A DNA stretch of 64,000 bases from JAAFIM01 sp964467315 (GTDB taxonomy: Bacteria > Bacteroidota > Bacteroidia > Chitinophagales > Saprospiraceae): NCBI GenBank assembly GCA_964467315.1, contig CAYXSA010000005.1, positions 11,386 through 75,385 on the forward strand, given 5' to 3'. Numbering within the stretch: the stretch's first letter is position 1; each line of letters opens with the position of its first letter. The position numbers were made by a program, and so were the translations under genes. A model generated the notes under the pieces. It was not told where the DNA came from. It did not search any database and saw only the letters and a list, made by a program, of their open reading frames with translations. This document shows, in pieces, positions 27,679 through 36,245 of this stretch.

Positions 27679-29388
27679 TTACTGGCGCTGTGCTTTAAGG
27701 GTGGCGCGCTTGCCGTCTTGGCTACGCAACTCGATAAAATACATACCCGCCGCAGAAGGCAATTCCACTTGCAGCCTGTCCACATTTTGGTACTGCGTGC
27801 TGCTCATTTGTTGCCCCAAACCGTTGAAAACCGTAGCCTCTATCCCTGCGCTAAACTCACCAAGCTGAACATTCACAGACCCGTCGAAGCTGGGATTCGG
27901 GAAAAGCTGCATCTGCGCAAACTCCGTGCGCTCCACGCTGATAACCGTTTGCGACCATTTAGCTACAAAAATATCCTGACCACCCAAAACCGCAGTAGTA
28001 TCTGTATCAAAAGCAAGAGCGTCTATTTGCCCGCCAACAAGGTATACATGTGCAGCATTAGCGCTATTGATTGCGTACCCCGCAGTACATGCTCCTAAGG
28101 TAGTATCCACAGACGCATAGTGCCAGAGATAGCCACCCGCGCTATTCAATTTCAGCACGAAAGGCAAGTATTTAGTAACTGCGCCTGTCCCGACTGCTGC
28201 CCCTGCGCTGGGGTCAAAATCTATTGCGCCCCCATACCTGCCTCCAATATACATATTATCATCAGCATCATGGCCAATTCCAAAAATGTAATTGCTGCTG
28301 TTAGCGTTTTGTGGCTCCAGCACCTGCCCTGACACAAAATCGCCTGCGCTATTGAGTTGAAGTACAAAAGCTATATCCGCAATCGCGCTGAATGCATTGG
28401 TTTTGAGTACCATTGCTGCGCTGGGATCCAGATCAATGCTATCTCTAAAAGCGCCTACTATAGCTATATTACCATCGTTTAGCACATCTAGCGCATAGTC
28501 ATAAGTACTTTTTCCAGATATTGTTTTCGTCCACTGGAAAGTGCCCGCCGTATTCCATTTCGCTATCCAAAAACCGTCATTGTATGTAGAAAGTGCTAAA
28601 GGAGCTTGAGTGGCAGCACTTCTGTCTAAGTCAAGCGCGGGCAAAGAATAATGCTGCTGAGAAAAATATAAATCTCCTGCTGCATTTGTCGCTATATTTA
28701 GCGACCCATCGCTTGTTTCCATAGCATGCGACCAAACAAAATTTTGAGCAGCATCCAGCTTGACAAGCGCAGACCCCAAGCCCGAATTAGTAAGGGTTTG
28801 GGTGCCTGCATTCGGGTCGCTATCAATGCTACCTTCAAAATATATTGCTAAGTACAGATTGTTGCTACCATCTGCCACTACCCCCATAAAGCTGTCATAG
28901 CCTGTGCTACCAAACTGTTTGACGGAAACAAAATCTCCATTGCTGTCGAGTTTCAACAAAAAAGCATCGGCACTGCCAGCAGAAGCAAGATTTTGCGTGC
29001 CTGCATTCGGGTCGAAGTCAACGGTTCCTTCAAAGTTGCCGCCTATATAGACATTGCCGCTGCCGTCAAGCGCTAACTTCCTTCCAACTTCGTTTCCTGT
29101 GCCGCCTATTCGCTTTGCCCAAGTCAAGGCACCAGAGGGCGCATACTTCGCAATAAACGCATCGTTGCTACCCGCTGAAGTAAGCGAGGAAGTCCCTGCT
29201 TCATCGAAAGTAGCCGTCCCTTGAAAATAACCCGTAATGTAGAGGTTGCCCGCAGCATCTACGGCTGTAGCATAGACAGACTCCGTTGAGCTGCCACCTA
29301 CGGCGTAAGCCCTGTCGAAAGTTGCCTGCGCTTGCGCATTGTAGGCGAATAACGCCCCCGCAAGCAAGGATAAGATAGTTTTTTTCAT
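27679..29388 (-). CDS. T9SS-secreted SBBP beta-propeller protein, copy 2 (569 aa)
   Basis: Same architecture and length as the gene at 25723: signal peptide residues 1-20, SBBP-type repeats to about residue 480, and a type A sorting domain at 485-569 (MQLFPNPSFDGSVN...). Differences from copy 1 cluster in the propeller blades (for example DLDRSAATQAPLALS versus DLDKSAAVQAPLVPS), while the signal peptide and the last 75 residues are almost unchanged. This suggests recent duplication or gene conversion, with blades diverging. The upstream 45 bp also match copy 1, but the similarity stops at the -33 position. Confidence 0.92.
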   Translation of the reverse strand: MKKTILSLLAGALFAYNAQAQATFDRAYAVGGSSTESVYATAVDAAGNLYITGYFQGTATFDEAGTSSLTSAGSNDAFIAKYAPSGALTWAKRIGGTGNEVGRKLALDGSGNVYIGGNFEGTVDFDPNAGTQNLASAGSADAFLLKLDSNGDFVSVKQFGSTGYDSFMGVVADGSNNLYLAIYFEGSIDSDPNAGTQTLTNSGLGSALVKLDAAQNFVWSHAMETSDGSLNIATNAAGDLYFSQQHYSLPALDLDRSAATQAPLALSTYNDGFWIAKWNTAGTFQWTKTISGKSTYDYALDVLNDGNIAIVGAFRDSIDLDPSAAMVLKTNAFSAIADIAFVLQLNSAGDFVSGQVLEPQNANSSNYIFGIGHDADDNMYIGGRYGGAIDFDPSAGAAVGTGAVTKYLPFVLKLNSAGGYLWHYASVDTTLGACTAGYAINSANAAHVYLVGGQIDALAFDTDTTAVLGGQDIFVAKWSQTVISVERTEFAQMQLFPNPSFDGSVNVQLGEFSAGIEATVFNGLGQQMSSTQYQNVDRLQVELPSAAGMYFIELRSQDGKRATLKAQRQ

Positions 29389-29422
29389 CTTGTTTAGATG
29401 TTTGTAGTTAGTAAAATCGAAA

Positions 29423-29430
29423 CAAAAATA
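29423..29430 (-). promoter_or_regulatory. -7 box of SBBP copy 2 promoter
   Basis: TATTTTTG on the minus strand at the same place as in copy 1 (35 bp from the ATG). The TTTG -33 box of copy 1 is absent here because the duplicated upstream DNA ends between the two boxes, so expression may differ. Confidence 0.6.
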
Positions 29431-29471
29431 AGCCTTTTTCAGCTCTTATTCGCTCTTTCAGACAGTTTTTT

Positions 29472-29626
29472 TGGGCGTGCCCGCCGCCCTCACCCCTTTG
29501 CCCCGCAAGGGGGCAGCCTGCGCATACGCGCAGGCGGGGGGCAAGCGGCGGTCGGGCTATCCGCTGCATCACAGCTTGCGCGGCAAAGCCGCGCTTGCGC
29601 TGTGGTTCCGCTCCTATCCCTCACGC
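29472..29626 (+). repeat. F1 modular hairpin element, forward copy
   Basis: GGGCGTGCCC (29473-29482), GTCGGGCTAT (29551-29560), CTATCCCTCACGC (29614-29626). The middle stem is CAGCTTGCGCGGC/GCCGCGCTTGCGCTG. The inner region holds CTGCGCATACGCGCAG and CCCCTT...AAGGGGG hairpins. It is paired head-on with the reverse copy at 29666. Confidence 0.9.
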
Positions 29627-29665
29627 GTCTACGCTCCCTGCCCAATCCTCCCAAAAAATAAATTT

Positions 29666-29854
29666 AAAAAAACGCGCCGCAGCCCTTTGCTGCGGCGCGT
29701 GCCGTATTTTGCGTGAGGGATATGTAGAGCCGTAGCATGGCACAAGTGCGTAAGCACGCCGTGCTACGGCTCAAATAGCCCGACCGCGCCCATGTAGAGA
29801 CGCGATAAATCGCGTCTCCGCCCGCCTTTGCGGGCGGTGGGCGCGGGCACGCCC
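29666..29854 (-). repeat. F1 modular hairpin element, reverse copy with nested modules
   Basis: Outer stem CGCGCCGCAG/CTGCGGCGCG (29673-29698), GCGTGAGGGATA (29711-29722), the GAGCCGTAGCA-type middle stem, ATAGCCCGAC (29775-29784), then an inner stem CGCGCC/GGGCGCG enclosing two extra hairpins (GAGACGCGAT/ATCGCGTCTC and CGCCCGC/GCGGGCG), and GGGCACGCCC (29845-29854). The forward and reverse copies together fill gap 29431-29868. Confidence 0.92.
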
Positions 29855-29868
29855 AAAAAAATAAAAAA

Positions 29869-32217
29869 CTACTGTTTCACGATTTTGAGGGTAGTCGTGC
29901 GTCCGTCGGCAGCGCGCAGGGTCAAAAAGTAAGTACCTGCTGGATAATCGAGCTGCATTTCCATACGCGCTTGCGCCTGTACACGGCGTGCATCGACTAC
30001 GCGACCCGCCAAATCGACCATCCGCAGATCCAATTCCGCGCCCCAAAGGGCAGCATCTGCCAACTCTACGACCATAGCGCCCTGCGTCGGATTCGGAAAG
30101 GCTTGCGCGCCGAGTGTTGGCTCATTGGCGGCGTTGCGCTCTATGCTTATCGCTATTTCCGATATTTTCATAAGGAAGGCATCGCGCACGCCGCCGCTTG
30201 CCGACTGATGCGCGCCTGCTGTCGTTGTGAGCGCTGTGTGTGTGATGTTGCCTGCTACTACATACCAAGCATTATCTTGATAGTGCGCCGTTGTTAGTAC
30301 TTCGTTGCTTGTGCTGCCATAGTAGGAGCCCCAACGCACGATTCCCCCTGTATCTACAGACATCATGACCATATCGCTGCCCCCCATTAAGTTATTTTGC
30401 AATGCATCTGTGGTTACGATGATAGAATTGATAACGGTGTCTACTCTACCCACCAAAAACATATTGCCATTGCCTGAGCCCGTAATGGCGTTTAGGCTTA
30501 TGCCGAAAGGATAATTGTGGCGATTGATATGATTGCCGCTTGCATCGAATTTTATGCGGGCAGCGAGTTCAGTCGCTGGGCTTGCGCCGTTCGCCGTTAT
30601 ATAAACGCGTCCGTCAGTGGCTACATAAATCCCTGTAAAGGTGTAGCCTTCGTCGTAGTAAGTTCCCCAAGCCTGTGTCCCATCGCTATTGAATTTTGAT
30701 AAGCACATACGGATACCCGAGTTGCTTGCGATGTAAGCGCCTGCTGTAGCTATGCCTGCTGTGGACTGTGTTCTTGAGAAAATGTAGGCGTTGCCTGAAG
30801 CATCTAAAGTCATGCCTGAGAAACTACCATCATTGCTGCTACCGCCGTAGTAAGTGCCCCATTGGCGTACACCGCTGCTATTGAATTTGGCGAGATACAT
30901 ATCATCAAAGCCTGCAAGGGTTGTTTGGTGTGCACCAGAAGAGGCGATGCCGTTGGTAGAGGTCGTTTGTCCAGCAATCAGCACATTGCCCAAAGCATCG
31001 ACTTCGAGGTTGCCGATAGTTTCGTAGCCATCGCTACCGCCATAATAGGTAGCCCATTGGCGGGTGCCTGCGTTATTGAATTTCACCAAAAAGGCATCAG
31101 AGCCGCTGCCTGCATAAGCTGTTTGGTGTGCCCCTGCTGTAGATAATCCAGAGCCAGAGGTTGCCTCTACAGTGCCTGCAATGTAGACGTTGCCAGAAGC
31201 ATCTGTGTCGACTGCATAAGCATCTTCGTAGTCTGCACCGCCGTAATAGGTAGCCCATTGGCGCACGCCGTTGCTATTGAATTTTACCAGCATGGCATCG
31301 CCGTTGCCATCAGCGTAGGTGTTTTGATGTCCGCCTTGAGCGATCGCAGTGGGCGAGTCTGTATAACCTGTTATATAGACATTGGAGCCATCGCCTGATA
31401 CGTCATAGGCTGCGTCCCATTCGGCTCCGCCGTAGTAGGTAGACCAAGCCAATTCGGGGTCGATGGTGAGGGTTTGCGTTGGATCGTAAGCGCCGACTTG
31501 GAAAGCGATTTCGTTTTCGCCTACGGAAACGAAGCGGGTAGCAATGGTAGCACCATTTTGCAGAGAAACGGGTGTTTTTTCGGTGATGTCGCCCATGCGG
31601 CTATGCAGGGTCAAGGAGCCATCTGCATTGAGTTGCAAGCCTTCTTGGTGCTTCATGCGCAGGCGTATATTTTGTGGGTTGCCGCCTGGGCGCACCACAA
31701 AATCGTACTTCAGCCCGTTTGCGGTCGAATAAATGACCCAATCAATGTTTGGATATACATTGTGGTAGGTCAAGCGCTCGTAGCTGTGTACGTCGAGGGC
31801 GTTGTGGTTGTAGTAATTGACATAGTCTTCGCTTTTGCCCTGCGCTGATACGCGAGCAGAAGCGTCTGCGCCAACCAATTCCACATCCATACGATAGGTC
31901 TCGCGGCGAATTTCTGCGCGCAAGCGGCGTTGCTCCTCGCGTTCGGCAGCCGTCAGCTCGCTGCTTTTTTTGTGTGTATAGCCCGCCGGGTAATGCAGTC
32001 GGCTGAACTGATAGGCAAGCCCATTGGACATTGCGTATACTTGCAAGCCTGCCTGTGCGTAGTGGTAGCGCACTGCTCGGCTCACATTGCCCGTCCAATC
32101 TACAATCTGTCCTTTGTTCTCTTCAAAGGCAGCCGCAGCGCCCAAATGTTGGGCAGAGAGCGAGTTTGCGCCCAGCATAAGCGCAGCGCTTAGTAAGGAA
32201 TACATTTTCCAACTCAT
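29869..32217 (-). CDS. DUF7948/SBBP-repeat T9SS-secreted protein (782 aa)
   Basis: Signal peptide residues 1-22 (ending SLSAQ). Residues about 28-230 match the N-terminal DUF7948 pattern seen before SBBP repeats (FEENKGQ, NIDWVIYSTANGLKYDFVVRPGG). From about residue 245 a W-x-T/S-Y-Y-G-G motif (WSTYYGG, WATYYGG) recurs roughly every 50 residues with ASGNVYIAG, giving a predicted beta-propeller. The last 80 residues are a type A sorting domain (AQAFPNPTQGAM..., ending TLKIVKQ). T9SS export is a family inference. It is a single-gene unit with its own promoter. Confidence 0.92.
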   Translation of the reverse strand: MSWKMYSLLSAALMLGANSLSAQHLGAAAAFEENKGQIVDWTGNVSRAVRYHYAQAGLQVYAMSNGLAYQFSRLHYPAGYTHKKSSELTAAEREEQRRLRAEIRRETYRMDVELVGADASARVSAQGKSEDYVNYYNHNALDVHSYERLTYHNVYPNIDWVIYSTANGLKYDFVVRPGGNPQNIRLRMKHQEGLQLNADGSLTLHSRMGDITEKTPVSLQNGATIATRFVSVGENEIAFQVGAYDPTQTLTIDPELAWSTYYGGAEWDAAYDVSGDGSNVYITGYTDSPTAIAQGGHQNTYADGNGDAMLVKFNSNGVRQWATYYGGADYEDAYAVDTDASGNVYIAGTVEATSGSGLSTAGAHQTAYAGSGSDAFLVKFNNAGTRQWATYYGGSDGYETIGNLEVDALGNVLIAGQTTSTNGIASSGAHQTTLAGFDDMYLAKFNSSGVRQWGTYYGGSSNDGSFSGMTLDASGNAYIFSRTQSTAGIATAGAYIASNSGIRMCLSKFNSDGTQAWGTYYDEGYTFTGIYVATDGRVYITANGASPATELAARIKFDASGNHINRHNYPFGISLNAITGSGNGNMFLVGRVDTVINSIIVTTDALQNNLMGGSDMVMMSVDTGGIVRWGSYYGSTSNEVLTTAHYQDNAWYVVAGNITHTALTTTAGAHQSASGGVRDAFLMKISEIAISIERNAANEPTLGAQAFPNPTQGAMVVELADAALWGAELDLRMVDLAGRVVDARRVQAQARMEMQLDYPAGTYFLTLRAADGRTTTLKIVKQ

Positions 32218-32262
32218 GTTGAAAGTTTGTTTTAGTTAAAAGATAATAGCAAGATGCTATGG

Positions 32263-32292
32263 CAAAAATAAACCTTTTTATTGAGACACAAA
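32263..32292 (-). promoter_or_regulatory. Promoter for the DUF7948/SBBP gene
   Basis: Minus strand: TTTG (32289-32292), 18 bp, TATTTTTG (32263-32270), about 45 bp from the ATG. The sequence from here through AACATATAAAAAAACGCG is closely related to the promoter/F1 junction upstream of the gene at 25723. Confidence 0.75.
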
Positions 32293-32301
32293 GGCTTGCA
32301 A

Positions 32302-32493
32302 AACATATAAAAAAACGCGCCGCAGCCCTTTGCTGCGGCGCGTGCCGTATTTTGCGTGAGGGATATGTAGAGCCGTAGCATGGCACAAGTGCGTAAGCAC
32401 GCCGTGCTACGGCTCAAATAGCCCGACCGCGCCCCCTTTGCCCCCTTTCAAGGGGGCAGCCGCGTAGCGGCGGGGGTAGGCGCGGGCACGCCC
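32302..32493 (-). repeat. F1 modular hairpin element, reverse copy
   Basis: Outer stem CGCGCCGCAG/CTGCGGCGCG, GCGTGAGGGATA (32354-32365), GAGCCGTAGCA-type middle stem identical to the copies at 27507 and 29666, ATAGCCCGAC, an inner stem CGCGCC...GGCGCG enclosing CCCCCTTT/AAGGGGG and GCCGC/GCGGC hairpins, and GGGCACGCCC (32484-32493). It ends 20 bp from the gcvP stop. Confidence 0.92.
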
Positions 32494-32513
32494 AAAAAAA
32501 TAAACCCTAAATT

Positions 32514-35420
32514 TTAGGCATACGCCTCAATAGGCAGACAGGTGCAAATCAGGTTTTTGTCGCCGTGTGCGTTGTTGATGCGCGCCGTCGTCGCCCAAAA
32601 CTTGCGCTCGCGCACAAAAGGCAGCGCAAAAGCCGCTTTCTCGCGGCTGTAAGGGCGCGCCCAATGGTCGGAAGTCAGCAAAGACTGCGTATGCGGCGCG
32701 TTATGAAGGACATTATTATCGGCGGGATAAATGCCCATCGCTATCTCGTCTATCTCGGCGCGCACTTGCAAAAGCGCATCGCAAAAGCGGTCTAACTCCG
32801 CCTTATCCTCCGACTCCGTAGGCTCTATCATGATAGTCCCCGCCACAGGAAAGGACAAAGTAGGCGCGTGAAAACCGTAATCCATGAGCCGTTTCGCCAC
32901 ATCTTCGGCGCTTACCAGCTCTTTGAAGGGACGCAAATCGAGTATCAATTCGTGTGCTGCTCTGCCTTGCTCGCCTGTATATAAAACCTTGTAAGCCCCT
33001 TCCAAGCGGGCTTTGATATAATTGGCATTGAGTATGGCGTACTCCGTCGCCAAGCGGCAACCTTCTGCGCCCAGCATACGGATATAGCCGTAGGAAATCA
33101 GCAAAATGCTCGCCGAGCCCCAAGGCGCAGCCGAAACCGCCGAAATGCCCCGTTCTCCACCCACTTCGGGCGCAAAATGATGCTTCGGCAAAAAGGGCGC
33201 AAGCTTTTCGTTGACGCAAATCGGTCCCATACCAGGTCCACCGCCACCATGCGGGATGGCAAAGGTTTTATGCAAATTCAAATGGCAAACGTCCGCGCCA
33301 ATCAGACCTGGCGAGGTCAAACCGACCTGCGCATTCATATTGGCACCGTCCATATAGACCAAGCCGCCGAAGTCGTGTATCAGCGCGCAGATGTCTTTTA
33401 TCGCGGTTTCAAAAACCCCATGCGTCGAGGGATAAGTTACCATCAAAGCGGCGAGATTGGCTCGATGTAGTTCGGCTTTAGCGCGCAAATCGTCGAGATT
33501 GATATTGCCGCGCTCATCGCATTCTACCACCACGACCTGCATACCGACCATGACGGCAGAAGCGGGATTGGTGCCATGCGCCGAAGCGGGAATCAGCGCT
33601 ACCGTGCGATGCGCTTGCTTATTGGCAAGATGGTAGGCGCGTATCGTCAGCAGACCCGAATACTCGCCCTGCGCACCCGAATTGGACTGCAAGGAGCAAG
33701 CCGCAAAACCCGTAATTTCGCAAAGATATTGCTCCAGCTCGCTGAAAATTTGCGCATAACCTGCTGTTTGTGCCGCAGGCGCGAAGGGGTGAATGTTGGC
33801 AAACTCCGCCCAAGAAACGGGTAGCATCTCGCTCGCTGCATTGAGTTTCATGGTGCAAGAGCCCAGCGAAATCATCGAATGCACCAAAGATAAATCCTTA
33901 TTTTCTAAGCGCTTGATATAGCGCATAAGCTGCGATTCGGAGCGATACAGGCTAAAAACCTCGTGGGTCAAAAAGCGGCTTTGACGCTGAAAGGCAGCGG
34001 GAATGCGGCTTTCTACCTTGCCGCCATAGGTGTTTTGCAGGTATTCGGCGGTGTAGGGGATTTCTCGCGGCGTATTGGGCGCGCCGATTACGAAGACATT
34101 AAGCAACTGCGCCAAGTCAGCGAGCTGGGTCGTCTCGTCTATAGAAAACTGCACATAACGCGACTGTGGATAGTAAAAATTGATTTTATACGACTCCGCC
34201 GAGCCACGTATGCGGGCTGCATTTTGGGCGTCTATGGCATCTACGCGCAGGGTATCGAAAAAGTCTTTATTGACAATCGTGTAGCCCATGCGTTTGAGCT
34301 CATCGTGGGCGATGACGGTGAGCGCCTGCACTTTTTGAGCGATATTGCGTATGCCCTCTTCGCCGTGATAGACGGCGTACATACCCGCCATTACTGCCAA
34401 GAGCGCTTGGGCGGTGCAGATATTGGAGGTGGCTTTATCGCGGCGGATATGCTGCTCCCGCGTTTGCAAAGCCATACGCAGGGCGCGTTTGCCTTCTACG
34501 TCGATAGAAACGCCGATAATGCGACCTGGTATGATGCGTTTATATTCGTCCTTACAGGCAAAAAATGCCGCGTGCGGACCGCCGTAGCCCATCGGCACGC
34601 CAAAACGCTGGCTATTGCCTACGACCACGTCTGCGCCCCATTCGGCGGGCGGCGCAAGCAGCGCCAAACTCAACAAATCCGCGCAAACAATCAGCCCGAT
34701 ACCTGCTGCCTGCGCCTTTGCGCCTATATTGTGTACATCGCCCAAGCTGCCATCTTCGGCGGGATATTGCAGGACTATCGCAAAGGTAGATTCTGCATTA
34801 TAGGTAAATAAATCCTCTGCGCAGACAACCACTTCCAAGCCCAAAGGCTCGGCGCGAGTTATCAGCACGTCGAGCGTCTGCGGATAGACCTTATTAGATA
34901 CCCAAATCTGCCGACGCTCCTCGCCTTTTTTCTTGTTTTTCGCGCCGTAGAGCATCGCCATCGCCTCTGCTGCGGCTGTGCCTTCGTCCAAAAGGGAGGC
35001 ATTGGCAATAGGCAAACCCGTCATATCGCTCACGACGGTCTGAAAATTTAGCAAAGCCTCCAAGCGCCCTTGCGCGATTTCCGCCTGATAGGGCGTATAT
35101 TGCGTGTACCAACCAGGGTTTTGAAACACATTGCGCAAGATAGGCGCGGGCGTTATCGTGCCATAATAGCCCAGACCGATATAGGTCGAAAAAAGCTGAT
35201 TTTTGGCGGCAATACCGCGCAAATGCTGCATATATTCGTACTCGCTAAGCGGCGCGGGCAGATTTAGCGCCTTTGGCGAGCGAATGGCAGAGGGCACGGT
35301 TTCCTCTATGAGTTGCGCCCGCGTCGAGCAGCCGACAGCTTGGAGCATTTCCTGTTCTTCTTCCTGTCCGATGCCGACGTGTCGGCGCAAAAATTGGTCG
35401 GTGTGGTGTATGGGCAACAT
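32514..35420 (-). CDS. gcvP: Glycine dehydrogenase (decarboxylating), P-protein
   Basis: 968 aa, the full length of the family (E. coli about 957). The P-protein is the PLP-dependent subunit of the glycine cleavage system; it decarboxylates glycine and passes aminomethyl to the H-protein lipoyl arm, in the cytoplasm. The N-terminal half is typical (RHVG, YGTITPAPILRN, PYQAEIAQGRLEALLNFQ, LLDEGTAAAEAM, RIIGVS). The C-terminal half has GSCTMKLNA, GEYSGL, HGTNPASA and the PLP lysine K718 in HLNLHKTFAIPHGGGGPGMGP. The ATG at 35420 lies 3 bp from a heptamer array, and its promoter lies inside that F2 unit. gcvT and gcvH are not in the window. Confidence 0.97.
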   Translation of the reverse strand: MLPIHHTDQFLRRHVGIGQEEEQEMLQAVGCSTRAQLIEETVPSAIRSPKALNLPAPLSEYEYMQHLRGIAAKNQLFSTYIGLGYYGTITPAPILRNVFQNPGWYTQYTPYQAEIAQGRLEALLNFQTVVSDMTGLPIANASLLDEGTAAAEAMAMLYGAKNKKKGEERRQIWVSNKVYPQTLDVLITRAEPLGLEVVVCAEDLFTYNAESTFAIVLQYPAEDGSLGDVHNIGAKAQAAGIGLIVCADLLSLALLAPPAEWGADVVVGNSQRFGVPMGYGGPHAAFFACKDEYKRIIPGRIIGVSIDVEGKRALRMALQTREQHIRRDKATSNICTAQALLAVMAGMYAVYHGEEGIRNIAQKVQALTVIAHDELKRMGYTIVNKDFFDTLRVDAIDAQNAARIRGSAESYKINFYYPQSRYVQFSIDETTQLADLAQLLNVFVIGAPNTPREIPYTAEYLQNTYGGKVESRIPAAFQRQSRFLTHEVFSLYRSESQLMRYIKRLENKDLSLVHSMISLGSCTMKLNAASEMLPVSWAEFANIHPFAPAAQTAGYAQIFSELEQYLCEITGFAACSLQSNSGAQGEYSGLLTIRAYHLANKQAHRTVALIPASAHGTNPASAVMVGMQVVVVECDERGNINLDDLRAKAELHRANLAALMVTYPSTHGVFETAIKDICALIHDFGGLVYMDGANMNAQVGLTSPGLIGADVCHLNLHKTFAIPHGGGGPGMGPICVNEKLAPFLPKHHFAPEVGGERGISAVSAAPWGSASILLISYGYIRMLGAEGCRLATEYAILNANYIKARLEGAYKVLYTGEQGRAAHELILDLRPFKELVSAEDVAKRLMDYGFHAPTLSFPVAGTIMIEPTESEDKAELDRFCDALLQVRAEIDEIAMGIYPADNNVLHNAPHTQSLLTSDHWARPYSREKAAFALPFVRERKFWATTARINNAHGDKNLICTCLPIEAYA

Positions 35421-35422
35421 TG

Positions 35423-35580
35423 CGAGTTACGAGTTACAAGTTACGAGTTACGAGCTACTGCGAGGTTAACACAAAGCAAATGGCAAAGGTTAAGGCAAAG
35501 CAGCAATTCGCGGCGCAAATATACAGCAATCAAGCCTATTCACAAACAAAGCAGATTCGTAATTCTATGCTATTCGTCAT
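35423..35580. repeat. F2 heptamer-bracketed unit upstream of gcvP
   Basis: GAGTTAC-type 7-bp tandem repeats (five units, one with a mismatch) at 35423-35458 start 3 bp beyond the gcvP start codon. Decayed opposite-strand units (ATTCGTAATTC..., ATTCGTCATT) lie at 35553-35580 and run straight into an F1 copy. The interior carries GGTTAAC and the gcvP promoter. Confidence 0.75.
35516..35546 (-). promoter_or_regulatory. gcvP promoter
   Basis: Minus strand: TTTG (35543-35546), 19 bp, TATATTTG (35516-35523), a full match to the Bacteroidota consensus. Transcription would start about 90 bp before the ATG and read through the heptamer array as 5' leader. Confidence 0.78.
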
Positions 35581-35755
35581 TTTTTGGGCGTGCCCGCGCC
35601 GCTAAAAAGGCGGCGCGGTCGGGCTATTTGGGGCGTATCCACATCGCCCCATAGGGCGAATGTTGATTCGCCCCTACTATCCCTCACGCATTTTTATCCC
35701 GCCGCAAAAAAGTTGCGGCGGGCGGTAGTGCAAAAAAGCGGGCACACCCAAAAAA
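35581..35755 (+). repeat. F1 modular hairpin element, forward copy in a divergent gap
   Basis: GGGCGTGCCC (35586-35595), inner stem CGCGCCGC/GCGGCGCG, GTCGGGCTAT, middle stem of the GGGGCGTA...CGCCCC type, CTATCCCTCACGC (35677-35689), outer stem CCCGCCGC/GCGGCGGG (35698-35705/35715-35722), and at the far end GGGCACACCC (35740-35749) followed by an A-run. The terminal motif is thus repeated in inverted orientation, so this copy shows both ends of a unit. It lies between divergent transcription units, so it is not simply a terminator. Confidence 0.9.
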
Positions 35756-35800
35756 AATAAAAACAGCCCCGCATATCTAAAAAACACCATTTCGATGGCG

Positions 35801-35808
35801 TATATTTG
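35801..35808 (+). promoter_or_regulatory. -7 box upstream of the frameshifted gene
   Basis: TATATTTG matches TAnnTTTG and lies 50 bp before the ATG at 35858. No TTTG at the -33 position. Confidence 0.5.
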
Positions 35809-35857
35809 CCTTTGAAACAGCATTTCTCTTGCTTAACGCCCAAACAACATCAAAAAA

Positions 35858-36236
35858 ATGGACATTTTAAATCCAAATGGGGGGGCAAATCAGCCCTCGA
35901 AATTTTGACTGAACGCCTACACGCACTCGCCGCCGAATATAAGGCGATAGCACCCTCGCAGCCAAAAAACGCAGCGCCTATTGCCTCCAGCGACCTGCAA
36001 AAAGTTTGCTCAGTTATTTTTCTCAAATTCCCGTTTTTTCAGACGAAATAGAGCCTGTTTATGGAGACGTAACCTGGCCGCTAATTGAACACTGGGGTAA
36101 ACTAGGCATATTAAAAGCTACACTATGCAACCCTGAAGGAATTGATTTTAGTAGTTGGGAATTGTCGTGGAACGACGAAATCGACCAACTTATTAAATGG
36201 GCAACCTGCTACACTGCCCCAGAATTTAAATTTTAA
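35858..36236 (+). pseudogene. Frameshifted small gene of unknown family
   Basis: Coding-like sequence is split over three frames. ATG 35858 begins MDILNPNGG and runs into a G7 tract (about 35879-35885). Sense continues in another frame as SALEILTERLHALAAEYKAIA...ASSDLQ, and then about 36006-36035 in a third frame as SQIPVFSDEIEPVYGDVTWPLIEHWGKL to a stop at 36236. Two frame changes are needed to join them, so it is either a broken gene or has homopolymer sequencing errors. It is 9 bp upstream of the lipoprotein gene, probably co-transcribed. Function not recognised. Confidence 0.6.
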
Positions 36237-36245
36237 CTCCTAACT

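Noticed and set aside
35421..35857. Possible gcv-type glycine riboswitch upstream of gcvP
   Set aside because: The leader consists of an F2 array and core, with no glycine-aptamer-like conserved sequence that I can recognise.
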